Source: Pseudomonas fluorescens | GTDB lineage: Bacteria > Pseudomonadota > Gammaproteobacteria > Pseudomonadales > Pseudomonadaceae | Reading direction: 5' to 3' | Length of the DNA stretch: 49,958 nt | Assembly: GCF_902497895.1 (NCBI RefSeq) | Contig: NZ_CABVHQ010000045.1 | Location: 1-49,958 of the forward strand | In this document: positions 31,343-39,695 of the stretch, one piece after another | Position numbering within the stretch: position 1 is the first letter of the stretch | Layout: every line of letters begins with the position of its first letter | Made by a program: the position numbers and the translations under genes | Notes under the pieces: model-generated | Told to the model about the DNA's origin: nothing | Database searches by the model: none | What the model saw: only the letters and a program-made list of their open reading frames with translations

Positions 31343-32503
31343 TCAGCGGCCTTTGAATTGTGCGACGTTGGCGGCTCGAGTCTCGGCTTTCGGTTGACCG
31401 GCAGCCCCCAGGCGTTCTCCGGTCTTGGCGTCGAACAGCAGCACTTTGGAAGGATCGAATTGCAGGGTCAGGGTCTCGCCGACAGCGGGCGCGACGTCCG
31501 GCGCCAGGCGGCAGCAGACCTTGGTTTCGTTGAGGTTGACGAACACCAGGGTGTCCGGCCCGGTGGGCTCGGTAACCTGGACTTCGGCGCGAATAGTCGG
31601 CAGACCATTGGGCTCGCTCGGCGCCAGCACGATCTGCTCCGGACGCATGCCGAGGATCACTTCGCGATCTTCGAGGCCGGCATCCTGCATACCCAGCGGC
31701 AGCTCGCAGCGCGCCTGACCGCTGTCGAGCAGAGCCAGCAGGCGGCCTTCCTTGCGTTGCAAGCGCAGCGGGATGAAGTTCATCGGCGGCGAACCGATGA
31801 AGCTCGCCACGAACAGGTTGGCCGGGTTGTTGTAGATATCTTTCGGCGTACCGAATTGCTGAATGATCCCGTCCTTCATCACCGCCACCTTGTCGCCCAG
31901 GGTCATGGCTTCGATCTGATCGTGGGTGACATAGACCGTGGTGGTTTTCAGGCGCTGGTGCATCAGTTTCATTTCGGTGCGCATCTCGACCCGCAGCTTG
32001 GCGTCGAGGTTGGACAGCGGTTCGTCGAACAGATAAATCTTCGGCCGCCGCGCCAGTGCGCGGCCCATGGCCACCCGCTGTTGCTGACCACCGGAAAGCT
32101 GGCCGGGCTTGCGCCCGAGCAGGTGTTCGATTTGCAGCAGCTTGGCGACGCGGGCGACTTCTTCTTCGATCTCGGCCGCCGGCATTTTGCGAATCTTCAA
32201 ACCGAAGGCGATGTTGTCGCGCACGCTCATGGTCGGGTACAGCGCATAGGACTGAAAGACCATGGCGATGTCGCGATCTTTCGGGCTCATGCCGCTGATG
32301 TCGGAGTCGTCCACCAGGATCGAGCCGCCGCTGATGTTTTCCAGGCCGGCGATGCAATTCATCAAGGTCGACTTGCCACAGCCGGACGGGCCGACGAGGA
32401 TCAGGAACTCACCGTCATCGATCTTCAGTTCGATGTTTTTCAGGGTGTCCGGCAAACCGCTGCCGTAGGTTTTGTTGACGTTGCGTAATTCGAGAGTTGC
32501 CAT
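31343..32503 (-). CDS. gtsD: Glucose ABC transporter ATPase GtsD
   Basis: ATP-hydrolysing subunit of the glucose importer, MalK/UgpC type, 386 residues. Walker A GPSGCGKST (near 38), Q-loop VFQSYALYP, signature LSGGQQQR (near 135), Walker B YLFDEPLSNLD and the switch VYVTHDQ are complete. The C-terminal regulatory OB/TOBE part follows (VILGMRPEQIVLAP). It starts three bases after gtsC. The ATPase drives uptake through GtsB and GtsC. Confidence 0.92.
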   Translation of the reverse strand: MATLELRNVNKTYGSGLPDTLKNIELKIDDGEFLILVGPSGCGKSTLMNCIAGLENISGGSILVDDSDISGMSPKDRDIAMVFQSYALYPTMSVRDNIAFGLKIRKMPAAEIEEEVARVAKLLQIEHLLGRKPGQLSGGQQQRVAMGRALARRPKIYLFDEPLSNLDAKLRVEMRTEMKLMHQRLKTTTVYVTHDQIEAMTLGDKVAVMKDGIIQQFGTPKDIYNNPANLFVASFIGSPPMNFIPLRLQRKEGRLLALLDSGQARCELPLGMQDAGLEDREVILGMRPEQIVLAPSEPNGLPTIRAEVQVTEPTGPDTLVFVNLNETKVCCRLAPDVAPAVGETLTLQFDPSKVLLFDAKTGERLGAAGQPKAETRAANVAQFKGR

Positions 32504-32506
32504 GTT

Positions 32507-33352
32507 CTACCCCTTGACCGCGCCGGACGTCAGCCCACGCAGGAAATACTTGCCAGCGAATATGTAGACCAGCAGTGTCGGTAACCCGGCGATCATCGCC
32601 GCTGCCATATCAACGTTGTATTCCTTGGCCCCGGTGCTGGTGTTGACCAGATTGTTCAGGGCCACGGTAATCGGCTGTGCATCGCCACTGGCGAACACCA
32701 CCCCGAACAGAAAGTCGTTCCAGATCTGAGTGAACTGCCAGATCAGGCAGACCATGATGATCGGCACCGACATCGGCAGCAGGATCCGCCCGAAGATGGT
32801 GAAGAACCCCGCGCCATCCAGCCGCGCCGCCTTGACCAGTGCATCGGGGATGCTCACGTAGTAGTTACGGAAGAACAGCGTGGTGAACGCCAGGCCGTAA
32901 ACCACGTGCACCAGCACCAGGCCCGTAGTGGTGTTCGCCAGGCCGAGCTTGCCGACGGTGAACGAGGCCGGCAGCAGCACGGTCTGGAACGGCAGGAAGC
33001 AACCGAACAGCAACAGCCCGAAGAACAGCTGCGAGCCACGGAAGCGCCACATCGACAACACGTAGCCGTTCATCGCGCCGATGAAGGTCGAGATCAACAC
33101 CGCTGGAACGGTGATTTTCACCGAGTTCCAGAAGTAGCCGCCGACCGTGTCCCAGGCCTTGATCCAGCCAATGCCGTCGATCACCTGCGGCCAGCTCAGG
33201 AGGTTGCCGGTGCGGATGTCTTCGGGGCTCTTGAAGCTGGTCAGCAGCATCACCACCAGCGGGATCAGGTACACCGCGGCAGCCAGCAACAAGGTCGCGT
33301 AAATGGCCACGCGGCTCAGACTCAGGGCCGGTTTGCCAAGCTGATTACTCAT
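32507..33352 (-). CDS. gtsC: Glucose ABC transporter permease GtsC
   Basis: Inner-membrane permease of the MalG type, 281 residues, six predicted helices (first ATLLLAAAVYLIPLVVMLL). The EAA loop that contacts the ATPase is AARLDGAGFFTIFGRILLPMS (near residue 185). The start overlaps the gtsB end by 8 bases. It works as a heterodimer with GtsB. Confidence 0.9.
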   Translation of the reverse strand: MSNQLGKPALSLSRVAIYATLLLAAAVYLIPLVVMLLTSFKSPEDIRTGNLLSWPQVIDGIGWIKAWDTVGGYFWNSVKITVPAVLISTFIGAMNGYVLSMWRFRGSQLFFGLLLFGCFLPFQTVLLPASFTVGKLGLANTTTGLVLVHVVYGLAFTTLFFRNYYVSIPDALVKAARLDGAGFFTIFGRILLPMSVPIIMVCLIWQFTQIWNDFLFGVVFASGDAQPITVALNNLVNTSTGAKEYNVDMAAAMIAGLPTLLVYIFAGKYFLRGLTSGAVKG

Positions 33353-34253
33353 GGCGCTTACCTCGCAATTCGGAGTACAGGTACGGCACCAGAATCGCCA
33401 GGATCGCGCCGAGCATCATCATTGCGCTGGCTGACCCGATGCCCATCTGGCCACGGCTGAAGGTGAAGGAATACATGAACATCGCCGGCAGATCGGAGGA
33501 GTAACCCGGACCGCCGGCGGTCATCGCCGCCACCAGGTCGAAACTCTTGATCGCGATATGCGCGAGGATCATGAACGCGCTGAAAAACACCGGGCGCAGG
33601 CTTGGCAGGACGATGCGCAGATAGATGGTCGGCAGGCTCGCACCGTCGACCTGGGCAGCGCGGATGATCGACTGATCGACCCCGCGCAGTCCCGCCAGGA
33701 ACATCGCCATGACAAAGCCCGAGGCCTGCCAGACTGCGGCGATCACCAGGCAATACACGACCCGATCCTGATCCACCAGCCAGTCCAGACGGAAGCCCTC
33801 CCAGCCCCAGTCGCGCATCATCTTGTCCAGCCCCAGGCCGGGGTTGAGCAGCCATTTCCAGGCAGTACCGGTGACGATCATCGACAGCGCCATCGGGTAC
33901 AGGTAGATGGTGCGAATGAAGCCTTCCTTGCGAATCCGCTGGTCCAGCAGCACCGCGAGAAACACCCCCAGCACCAGGCTGATACCGATAAACATCCCAC
34001 CGAAGACCGCGAGGTTCTTGCTCGCGACCCACCAGCGATCGTTGTCCAGCAAGCGAATGTATTGCTGCAGGCCGACCCACTTGTAGCTCGGCATAAAGCT
34101 GGAGTTGGTGAAGGACAGAATGAATGTCCAGATTATGTAACCGTAGAAACCGACCAGCACGATCAGCATGCTTGGCGCCAGCACCAACTTGGGTAGCCAA
34201 CGCTGCAGTGCATCGAACGGTGAGGTTTTGCGCATTACCGCCACAGAGCTCAT
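33345..34253 (-). CDS. gtsB: Glucose ABC transporter permease GtsB
   Basis: Inner-membrane permease of the MalF type, 302 residues, with six helices; the first is LVALAPSMLIVLVGFYGYIIW-like near residues 21-45. The EAA loop is AAQVDGASLPTIYLRIVLPSL (near residue 215). AGGA lies nine bases before ATG. It is 124 bases after gtsA, with a hairpin in the gap. Confidence 0.9.
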   Translation of the reverse strand: MSSVAVMRKTSPFDALQRWLPKLVLAPSMLIVLVGFYGYIIWTFILSFTNSSFMPSYKWVGLQQYIRLLDNDRWWVASKNLAVFGGMFIGISLVLGVFLAVLLDQRIRKEGFIRTIYLYPMALSMIVTGTAWKWLLNPGLGLDKMMRDWGWEGFRLDWLVDQDRVVYCLVIAAVWQASGFVMAMFLAGLRGVDQSIIRAAQVDGASLPTIYLRIVLPSLRPVFFSAFMILAHIAIKSFDLVAAMTAGGPGYSSDLPAMFMYSFTFSRGQMGIGSASAMMMLGAILAILVPYLYSELRGKRHE

Positions 34254-34346
34254 CGGAAAAGTCCTGTTGAAGGAGTGAAATCCAGACCGAGCGCCTCCAG
34301 CAACATGGGCCGGGGCTCATGCCGTGCAGGCAACGGTGAGGGATTG

Positions 34347-34366
34347 GCCGCAGGCGTGCCTGCGGC
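34347..34366 (-). promoter_or_regulatory. Intercistronic hairpin between gtsA and gtsB
   Basis: GCCGCAGGC-GT-GCCTGCGGC, a perfect 9-bp inverted repeat beginning 11 bases after the gtsA stop, without a T run. Such hairpins commonly protect the binding-protein mRNA and lower expression of downstream permeases. Confidence 0.6.
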
Positions 34367-34377
34367 GGGTGCAGCTG

Positions 34378-35658
34378 TTACCGGGCGGCTTTGATCGCCG
34401 AGGACATCTGCTTGCCGGCCTTGGCCGGGTCGGCATTCTTGTCGCTCATGAAGTTGGTCACCACGTCGAAAATCGCGCCCTGTACCGCCAGGCTCGTGGC
34501 CATGTTGTGGGCCATGCTCGGCTCCAGCTTGGCGTTTTTGTCCGCTTCGGCGAAGTCCTTCGCCGACGCCTGGCCACAGGCGTCGAACTTGCTCATGTCG
34601 AGGTCATTGCGCACCGGGATCGAGCCTTTGTTCTGGTTGAACACGTACTGGAATTCAGGCTCCAGAGCGATCTTCGCCACATCGTTTTGCGCCGCGATAT
34701 TGCCCGGGGTGTTGTTCTTCGCCGACAGCTTGAACATCGCCAGGGAGTCGATGTTGTAGGTGTAGCTGCCTTGGGTGCCGGGGAACGGCACGCATTGGTA
34801 ATCCTTGCCGGCGACCTTGTCGGCCGCGGTCCATTCGCTCTTGGCCCAATCGCCCATGATCTGCATGCCGGCCTTGCCATTGATGACTTCGGCAGCGGCA
34901 ATGTTCCAGTCACGCCCGGCGCGGTTTTCGTCCATGTAGCCGCCGACTTTTTTCAGGGCAGTGAAGACTTCAACCATCTTCTCGCCGGTCAGGGTTTTCT
35001 CATCGAGGTCGATGAAGGCTTTCTTGTAGCCATCGGCACCCATGATGCTCAGCACCAGGTTTTCGAACACCGTGCTGTCCTGCCAAGGCTGACCACCATG
35101 AGCCAGCGGGATGAAACCGGCGGCCCTGAGCTTGTCGCCAGCGGCATAGAATTCTTCGAGGGTGGTCGGGGCTTTGTCGATGCCGGCTTTTTTGAAGACT
35201 TCAGGGTTGATCCACAGCCAGTTGACCCGGTGAATGTTCACCGGCACGGCGACGTAATGCCCGTCGTATTTCATGGTGTCGGAAACGGTCTTGGAGAGCA
35301 GCTTGTCCCAGTTGTTCTGGCTGGAGACTTCATCGAGGTTGGTCAGCAGACCCAGTGCGCCCCACTCTTGCAGGTCGGGGCCTTTGATCTGTGCGGCAGA
35401 AGGCGGGTTGCCAGAGACCGCGCGGGTTTTCAGCACGGTCATGGCCGCGGCACCGCCACCACCGGCGACAGCGCTGTCTTTCCACTCGTAGCCGTCTTTT
35501 TCAACGAGATTTTCCAGGACTTTGACCGCTTTGGCTTCGCCACCCGAGGTCCACCAGTGCACAACTTCCACCGTACCTTTGGCATCGGCAGCAAGGGCGC
35601 TGAAAGGAAACAACGAGGCGAGTGAAATGACAGTGGCGAGGCGAGTGATCGCATTCAT
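34378..35658 (-). CDS. gtsA: Glucose ABC transporter binding protein GtsA
   Basis: Periplasmic sugar-binding protein, family 1 type, 426 residues. A signal peptide (LATVISLASLFPFSALA, cleaved before ADAKG) is followed by the usual start of the lobe (VEVVHWWTSGGEAKAVKVL). Other typical segments are GKAGMQIMGDWAKSEW and FPGTQGSYTYNIDSLAMF. AAGAAAGG before ATG is the ribosome site and is preceded by AACAACAA, an Hfq/Crc-type motif. A dyad shared with the isomerase gene lies 80-121 bases upstream. First gene of gtsABCD. Confidence 0.93.
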   Translation of the reverse strand: MNAITRLATVISLASLFPFSALAADAKGTVEVVHWWTSGGEAKAVKVLENLVEKDGYEWKDSAVAGGGGAAAMTVLKTRAVSGNPPSAAQIKGPDLQEWGALGLLTNLDEVSSQNNWDKLLSKTVSDTMKYDGHYVAVPVNIHRVNWLWINPEVFKKAGIDKAPTTLEEFYAAGDKLRAAGFIPLAHGGQPWQDSTVFENLVLSIMGADGYKKAFIDLDEKTLTGEKMVEVFTALKKVGGYMDENRAGRDWNIAAAEVINGKAGMQIMGDWAKSEWTAADKVAGKDYQCVPFPGTQGSYTYNIDSLAMFKLSAKNNTPGNIAAQNDVAKIALEPEFQYVFNQNKGSIPVRNDLDMSKFDACGQASAKDFAEADKNAKLEPSMAHNMATSLAVQGAIFDVVTNFMSDKNADPAKAGKQMSSAIKAAR

Positions 35659-35672
35659 ATGAAGTACCTTTC

Positions 35673-35680
35673 TTGTTGTT
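35673..35680 (-). promoter_or_regulatory. Hfq/Crc-type A-rich motif in the gtsA leader
   Basis: AACAACAA on the minus strand directly abutting the ribosome site AGAAAGG; a perfect AANAANAA. Confidence 0.6.
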
Positions 35681-35737
35681 ATGCATGCAAGTCTGGTGCT
35701 TGCGCTGCATAGGATTTTAACCAGGACTTTGGCCTTC

Positions 35738-35779
35738 GCAGGTAACGAAGGGATGGGTAAATGTCACCACATGGTTACA
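35738..35779 (-). promoter_or_regulatory. Shared operator candidate upstream of gtsA
   Basis: Contains the 18-bp dyad TGTCAC-N6-GTTACA (35762-35779, plus strand) and then a conserved block GCAGGTAACGAAGG. The same two parts stand upstream of the isomerase gene (37091-37132). GltR of the adjacent two-component system is the natural candidate protein. Confidence 0.5.
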
Positions 35780-37034
35780 CAGCCGCGTTCCCGGATAACT
35801 GCGCCAACGCGGTGGCCATGCTCGGCGCCAGCGGCAAGCGGGGCAGCAGGACGGCTTGCCAGGCGTGATAGAGATCGGGTTTGCCAGCCCAGATATCGGC
35901 GCTGGGCCGGTTCTGCGGGTCCAGTTCGTGATGCCAGCTACCGTTGACCCGGTCGATCAACCGGCTCTCGCTGAACTCCCAGAAGCGCCGATACCAGGTT
36001 TCGTAACGTTGCTCCCCGGTGCGTTTGAGCAAGGCGCTGGCGGCGGCGCTGGCTTCGGCATGGGTCCAGTGCAAGCGCTGGCGAATCACCGGGCGCTTGT
36101 CCCAGTCCAGGGTGTAGACGATGCCCGGTGCGCCATCGACCTCCCAGCCGTGCAGACAATTGCTCTCGAACAGTTGTTGCGCGTCGATCAACAACCACTC
36201 AGGAGTCTGGAGCCCCAACCCATGGCGTGCCGCTTCAAGGTGCAGCACCAATCGCGCCCATTCGAAACCGTGACCGGGAGTGGTGCCGTAGGGACGGAAG
36301 CCGTCGGCAGGATTGTCCTGGTTGTATTCGCGTAGCGGCTGCCAGTGACGATCGAAATGCTCGATGACCATGAACTCGTTGGCCGCGGCATGGGTATGAA
36401 TCACTCGCTCGACGATGCGCAAGGCGCGGTCCAGCCAGCGGTGGTCCTGAGTGACATCCGCCAGGGCCAGAAAGGCCTCGGTTGCGTGCATATTGCTGTT
36501 GGCGCCGCGATAAGCCTCCTCGGAGCGCCAGTCGCGATTGAAGGATTCGCCCATGGCGCCCTCCTCCTCGCGCCAGAAATGCTCGTCGATCACCTTGATC
36601 GCCTCCGCCAGCAAGACCTGTGCACCCGGGCGCCCGGCGACTACCGCGGAGCTGGCAGCCAGCGCGACAAAGGCATGCAGGTAGGCGGATTTGTCCGTGT
36701 TGCCGTCGCGGTGGAACGGCGCAGCAAACCAGCCAGCGTGTTCGGTGTCACGTAGCGGTCCGCTCAGGGCGGCGATGCCGTGGTCGATCAACCCGGCAAA
36801 CCCGGGAATGCCCTGGATGTGCGCCATGGCAAAGCTGTGGGTCATGCGCGCGGTGTTCAGGGTGTCGGCTTGGGCATCGGCCGGCAGGCAGCCCAGATAG
36901 TCGAGATTGCCAAAGCCTTCGGCGACCTTCGAGGCCTTGGCAAATGCCAGCAGGCGCTGGCCTTCGGCGGCGAGCCAGGCGTGGTGGGCAGGTGCGTTCA
37001 GCCAACTGCCGGACGTTGCGGGAGTGGTGTCCAT
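35775..37034 (-). CDS. AGE-family sugar isomerase/epimerase
   Basis: A 419-residue (alpha/alpha)6-barrel enzyme of the N-acylglucosamine 2-epimerase family, closest to bacterial mannose/glucose isomerases (YihS-like). Motifs: LNTARMTHSFAMAH, GWFAAPFHRDG, YRGANSNMHATEAFLAL, TTPGHGFEWARLVL and LHWTHAEASAAASALL, which carry the conserved arginine and histidines of the active site. It would interconvert mannose or a related sugar and fructose/glucose. It lies between gltS and gtsA on the same strand, and its upstream operator-like sequence is shared with gtsA, which links it to sugar uptake. Confidence 0.8.
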   Translation of the reverse strand: MDTTPATSGSWLNAPAHHAWLAAEGQRLLAFAKASKVAEGFGNLDYLGCLPADAQADTLNTARMTHSFAMAHIQGIPGFAGLIDHGIAALSGPLRDTEHAGWFAAPFHRDGNTDKSAYLHAFVALAASSAVVAGRPGAQVLLAEAIKVIDEHFWREEEGAMGESFNRDWRSEEAYRGANSNMHATEAFLALADVTQDHRWLDRALRIVERVIHTHAAANEFMVIEHFDRHWQPLREYNQDNPADGFRPYGTTPGHGFEWARLVLHLEAARHGLGLQTPEWLLIDAQQLFESNCLHGWEVDGAPGIVYTLDWDKRPVIRQRLHWTHAEASAAASALLKRTGEQRYETWYRRFWEFSESRLIDRVNGSWHHELDPQNRPSADIWAGKPDLYHAWQAVLLPRLPLAPSMATALAQLSGNAAV

Positions 37035-37046
37035 GGGGTGCCTTTT

Positions 37047-37054
37047 TTGTTGTT
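37047..37054 (-). promoter_or_regulatory. Hfq/Crc-type A-rich motif in the isomerase leader
   Basis: AACAACAA on the minus strand, followed by AAAAAGG, the same arrangement as at gtsA. Confidence 0.55.
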
Positions 37055-37090
37055 ATGACTGACTGGAGTCTAAACAAGGCCTGTGAAGAT

Positions 37091-37132
37091 GCAGGTAACG
37101 AAGGACCGGGGAAATGTCACCGATCAGTGACA
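37091..37132 (-). promoter_or_regulatory. Shared operator candidate upstream of the isomerase gene
   Basis: A perfect dyad TGTCAC-N6-GTGACA (37115-37132) next to GCAGGTAACGAAGG (37091-37104). 31 aligned bases differ from the gtsA copy at only about four positions. Confidence 0.5.
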
Positions 37133-37139
37133 TAAGATC

Positions 37140-37225
37140 AAAAGATCGCAGCCTGCGGCAGCTCCTACATTGGATCGGCGTGCACCCCGTAGGAGCTGTC
37201 GAGCGAAGCGAGGCTGCGATCTTTT
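37140..37225. repeat. REP doublet with one variant arm
   Basis: The left arm (37140-37168) is the common 29-nt REP. The right arm (37189-37225) has GTAGGAGCTGTCGAGCGAAG in place of the usual loop, a second known variant of the same repeat. Confidence 0.85.
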
Positions 37226-37245
37226 CGCCGCGCCGCGCTATCGCC

Positions 37246-38715
37246 TCAATCCACCGAACGCGGCAAATGCAAGGTCACCCGCAACCCGCCTTCGCGCAGA
37301 TTCTGCAAGCTCACTTCGCCGCCATGGCTGTGGGCAATGTTGCGGGCGATGCCCAGTCCCAGGCCGTAACCCTGCTGTTGCCCTGCCAGACGAAAGTGCG
37401 GTTCGAAGCACTGTTCCAGACGCTGTTCCGGCACGCCGGGGCCTTCGTCATCCACATGCAGGATGAACGCGCTGTCATCGTCGTCGATGTGCAGATGGGC
37501 CTTGCGCCCATACTTCAGGGCGTTGTCGATCAGGTTGCCAATGCAGCGCTTGAGCGCCAGCGGCTTGCCGGGATAGGTGGCCAGCGCGCGCCCCTGCTGA
37601 GTCACCCGGCCATTACCGTTGGGTGCCAGATAGGGTTCGACCAGGCAATCGAGCACATGGTTGAGGTCCACCGGCTCGATGTTTTCATGAATATCGGTGT
37701 CCTTGACACATTGCAGCGCGCCCTTGACCAGCAACTCCAATTCATCGAGATCGCGACCGAACTTGGCTTGCAGCTGTTCATCTTCCAGCAATTCGACCCG
37801 CAGCCGCAGACGGGTAATCGGCGTGCGCAAGTCATGGGAAATAGCGCTGAACAACTGGCTGCGCTCGGTCAGGTAGCGGCTGATGCGCTCGCGCATGGCA
37901 TTGAACGCGCGGCCGACCTCGACCACTTCGCTGCCGCCGCCTTCGGCTACCGGCTCGACTTCGGCGCCCAGCGACATGTCCCGTGCGGCCCGCGCCAAGC
38001 GCTTGAGCGGCCGGCTCTGCCAGTGCACCAGCAGGCCGATAAACAGCAGCAGAAAACTGCTGGTCAGGACAATGAACCACACCTGCTGCGACGGCAGCCC
38101 TTGCGCTTCGAGGCTGGTGTAGGGCTCGGGCAACAATGAGGCGATGTACAGCCATTCACCCGGGGCCAACTGGATTTGCGTCACCAGCACCGGCGGGTTC
38201 ACCGGTTCCAGGGTCAACGCGTAATGGGCCCAGGAGCGCGGCAACTCATCGAGTTTCAAACCACCGTTGAAGATTCGCAGGTCCTCGGCGCTGACGAACT
38301 GCACCGAGATATCGGCCTCATTACCCAGGGACTGGCGCAGCACTTCTTCCACCGCCTTGAGCACCGCCTGCTTGCGCGGAGTCTGTGGCAAAACCTCCAT
38401 GCCCAACGGCTTGTCGTTGAGGGTCACGACGAAACGCGTACCGCCCATGCTGCGCAGCTGGTCGAGGACCAAGGGTCGGTAAGCCACTGGCAAGGAGCGG
38501 AAGTAACTGACGCTGGCGGTCATTGAATGGGCCAGGCTACGGGCGCTGGTGACCAGGCCTTCCAGCTGGGTGGCACGCAGTTGCGAGACCCAGATCACAC
38601 TCGACAGCGTCTGGGCGAACAGCACCGCGAGCAAGGTCAGCAGCAACATTCGCCCCAGCAACGAGCGCGGCATTGGCACGCGCCGGGCGATCCGGCTGAA
38701 GAACTCAGTGACCAT
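37246..38715 (-). CDS. gltS: Sensor histidine kinase GltS (GtrS)
   Basis: Inner-membrane sensor of the glucose-responsive two-component system; the P. aeruginosa homologue GtrS senses 2-ketogluconate. Two helices (MLLLTLLAVLFAQTLSSVIW and VWFIVLTSSFLLLFIGLLV) enclose a periplasmic domain of about 150 residues. A HAMP linker, the H-box SAISHDLRTPITRLRLRVE, the N-box GNLIDNALKYG, DEGPGVP and GLGLGIARNIAHSHGG follow. I take ATG 38715, which overlaps gltR by 11 bases; an in-frame ATG at 38730 is also possible. Confidence 0.9.
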   Translation of the reverse strand: MVTEFFSRIARRVPMPRSLLGRMLLLTLLAVLFAQTLSSVIWVSQLRATQLEGLVTSARSLAHSMTASVSYFRSLPVAYRPLVLDQLRSMGGTRFVVTLNDKPLGMEVLPQTPRKQAVLKAVEEVLRQSLGNEADISVQFVSAEDLRIFNGGLKLDELPRSWAHYALTLEPVNPPVLVTQIQLAPGEWLYIASLLPEPYTSLEAQGLPSQQVWFIVLTSSFLLLFIGLLVHWQSRPLKRLARAARDMSLGAEVEPVAEGGGSEVVEVGRAFNAMRERISRYLTERSQLFSAISHDLRTPITRLRLRVELLEDEQLQAKFGRDLDELELLVKGALQCVKDTDIHENIEPVDLNHVLDCLVEPYLAPNGNGRVTQQGRALATYPGKPLALKRCIGNLIDNALKYGRKAHLHIDDDDSAFILHVDDEGPGVPEQRLEQCFEPHFRLAGQQQGYGLGLGIARNIAHSHGGEVSLQNLREGGLRVTLHLPRSVD

Positions 38716-39436
38716 TGCTGGCAACCACATTGGCGGCCAATTGATAACCGCTGCCGCGCACCGTGCGAATCAAGCGTGGCGGTTTGTCGGTGTCGCGCAA
38801 ACGCTGGCGCAAGCGGCTGACCGCCATGTCGACGATCCGGTCCAGGGGCATCAGATCGCGGCCGCGAGTGGCGTTGCCGATGGTGTCGCGGTCGAGGATT
38901 TCCTGGGGGTGATCGAGGAACAGTTTCAGCAAGGCAAAATCGGCGCCGGACAAAATCACTTCTTCGCCGTCGTTATGAAACAGCCGATGACTGACCATAT
39001 CCAGGCGCCACTCATCGAAAGACAACACCTCGCCGCCGGAGCGCTCCTGGCCGAACTGAGCCCGGCGCAGCAGTGCTTTGATCCGCGCCTGCAGTTCCCG
39101 AGGGCTGAAAGGTTTGCCAAGGTAGTCGTCGGCCCCCAGCTCCAGACCGATGACCCGGTCGGCTTCGTCGGAACTGGCGGTGAGCATGATGATCGGCACC
39201 TGGGACTGACGCGGGTGCTGGCGAATCCAGCGGCACAGGCTGAAGCCGTCTTCGTCCGGCAGCATCACGTCGAGGATCACCAGATCACTCGGTGCCTCGT
39301 TCAACGCCTGGCGAAACCCGGCACCGTCAGGCGTGGTCCGCACCTGGAAACCGGCGCGACTGAGGTAGGTGTCCAGCAACTCGCGTATCTCTTGATCGTC
39401 ATCGACCAACAAAATCGACTTGTTGACTGCGCTCAC
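38705..39436 (-). CDS. gltR: Response regulator GltR (OmpR family)
   Basis: Receives phosphate from GltS and controls glucose uptake genes. The receiver domain has ILLVDDDQEIREL (acidic pair), the phosphorylated Asp in LVILDVMLPDEDG, a Thr/Ala at IIMLTASSDEAD and the Lys in DYLGKPFSP. A winged-helix effector follows (VILSGADFALLKLFL; PLDRIVDMAVSRLRQRLRD; LIRTVRGSGYQLA). Length 243. The start is GTG with AAGGACG upstream, preceded by AACAACAA. It overlaps gltS and follows glk after 260 bases that contain a repeat. Confidence 0.92.
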   Translation of the reverse strand: MSAVNKSILLVDDDQEIRELLDTYLSRAGFQVRTTPDGAGFRQALNEAPSDLVILDVMLPDEDGFSLCRWIRQHPRQSQVPIIMLTASSDEADRVIGLELGADDYLGKPFSPRELQARIKALLRRAQFGQERSGGEVLSFDEWRLDMVSHRLFHNDGEEVILSGADFALLKLFLDHPQEILDRDTIGNATRGRDLMPLDRIVDMAVSRLRQRLRDTDKPPRLIRTVRGSGYQLAANVVASNGH

Positions 39437-39447
39437 GGGGGTCGTCC

Positions 39448-39455
39448 TTGTTGTT
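39448..39455 (-). promoter_or_regulatory. Hfq/Crc-type A-rich motif in the gltR leader
   Basis: AACAACAA on the minus strand directly before the AAGGACG ribosome site. Confidence 0.55.
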
Positions 39456-39515
39456 ATGGATGGAACCGGAACTGAGGATTATGCCTGAGCGCAAATGTAC
39501 GGCGAATGGGCTTCT

Positions 39516-39661
39516 GTGGCGAGGGGGCTTGTCGGAACGCCGCATCGCCCCGCTCGGCTGCGAAGCAGTCGTAAACTCTGCAACTGAGTTTTGTCAGATA
39601 AAACCCGATGGCAGGCTTTGGGACCGCTTCGCGCTCCAGCGGGGGCAAGCCCCCTCGCCAC
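39516..39661. repeat. Long imperfect palindrome (GTGGCGAGGGGGCTTG ends)
   Basis: The ends GTGGCGAGGGGGCTTG (39516) and CAAGCCCCCTCGCCAC (to 39661) are reverse complements. The interior carries CTCGGCTGCGAAGCAGTCG, the core of the large elements A-C, and a separate GAAGCG-type pair, so it looks like a composite repeat. It lies in the glk-gltR gap. Confidence 0.75.
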
Positions 39662-39695
39662 AGTAAGCCCGCTCGCCACAGGTGATCATTTTCAG

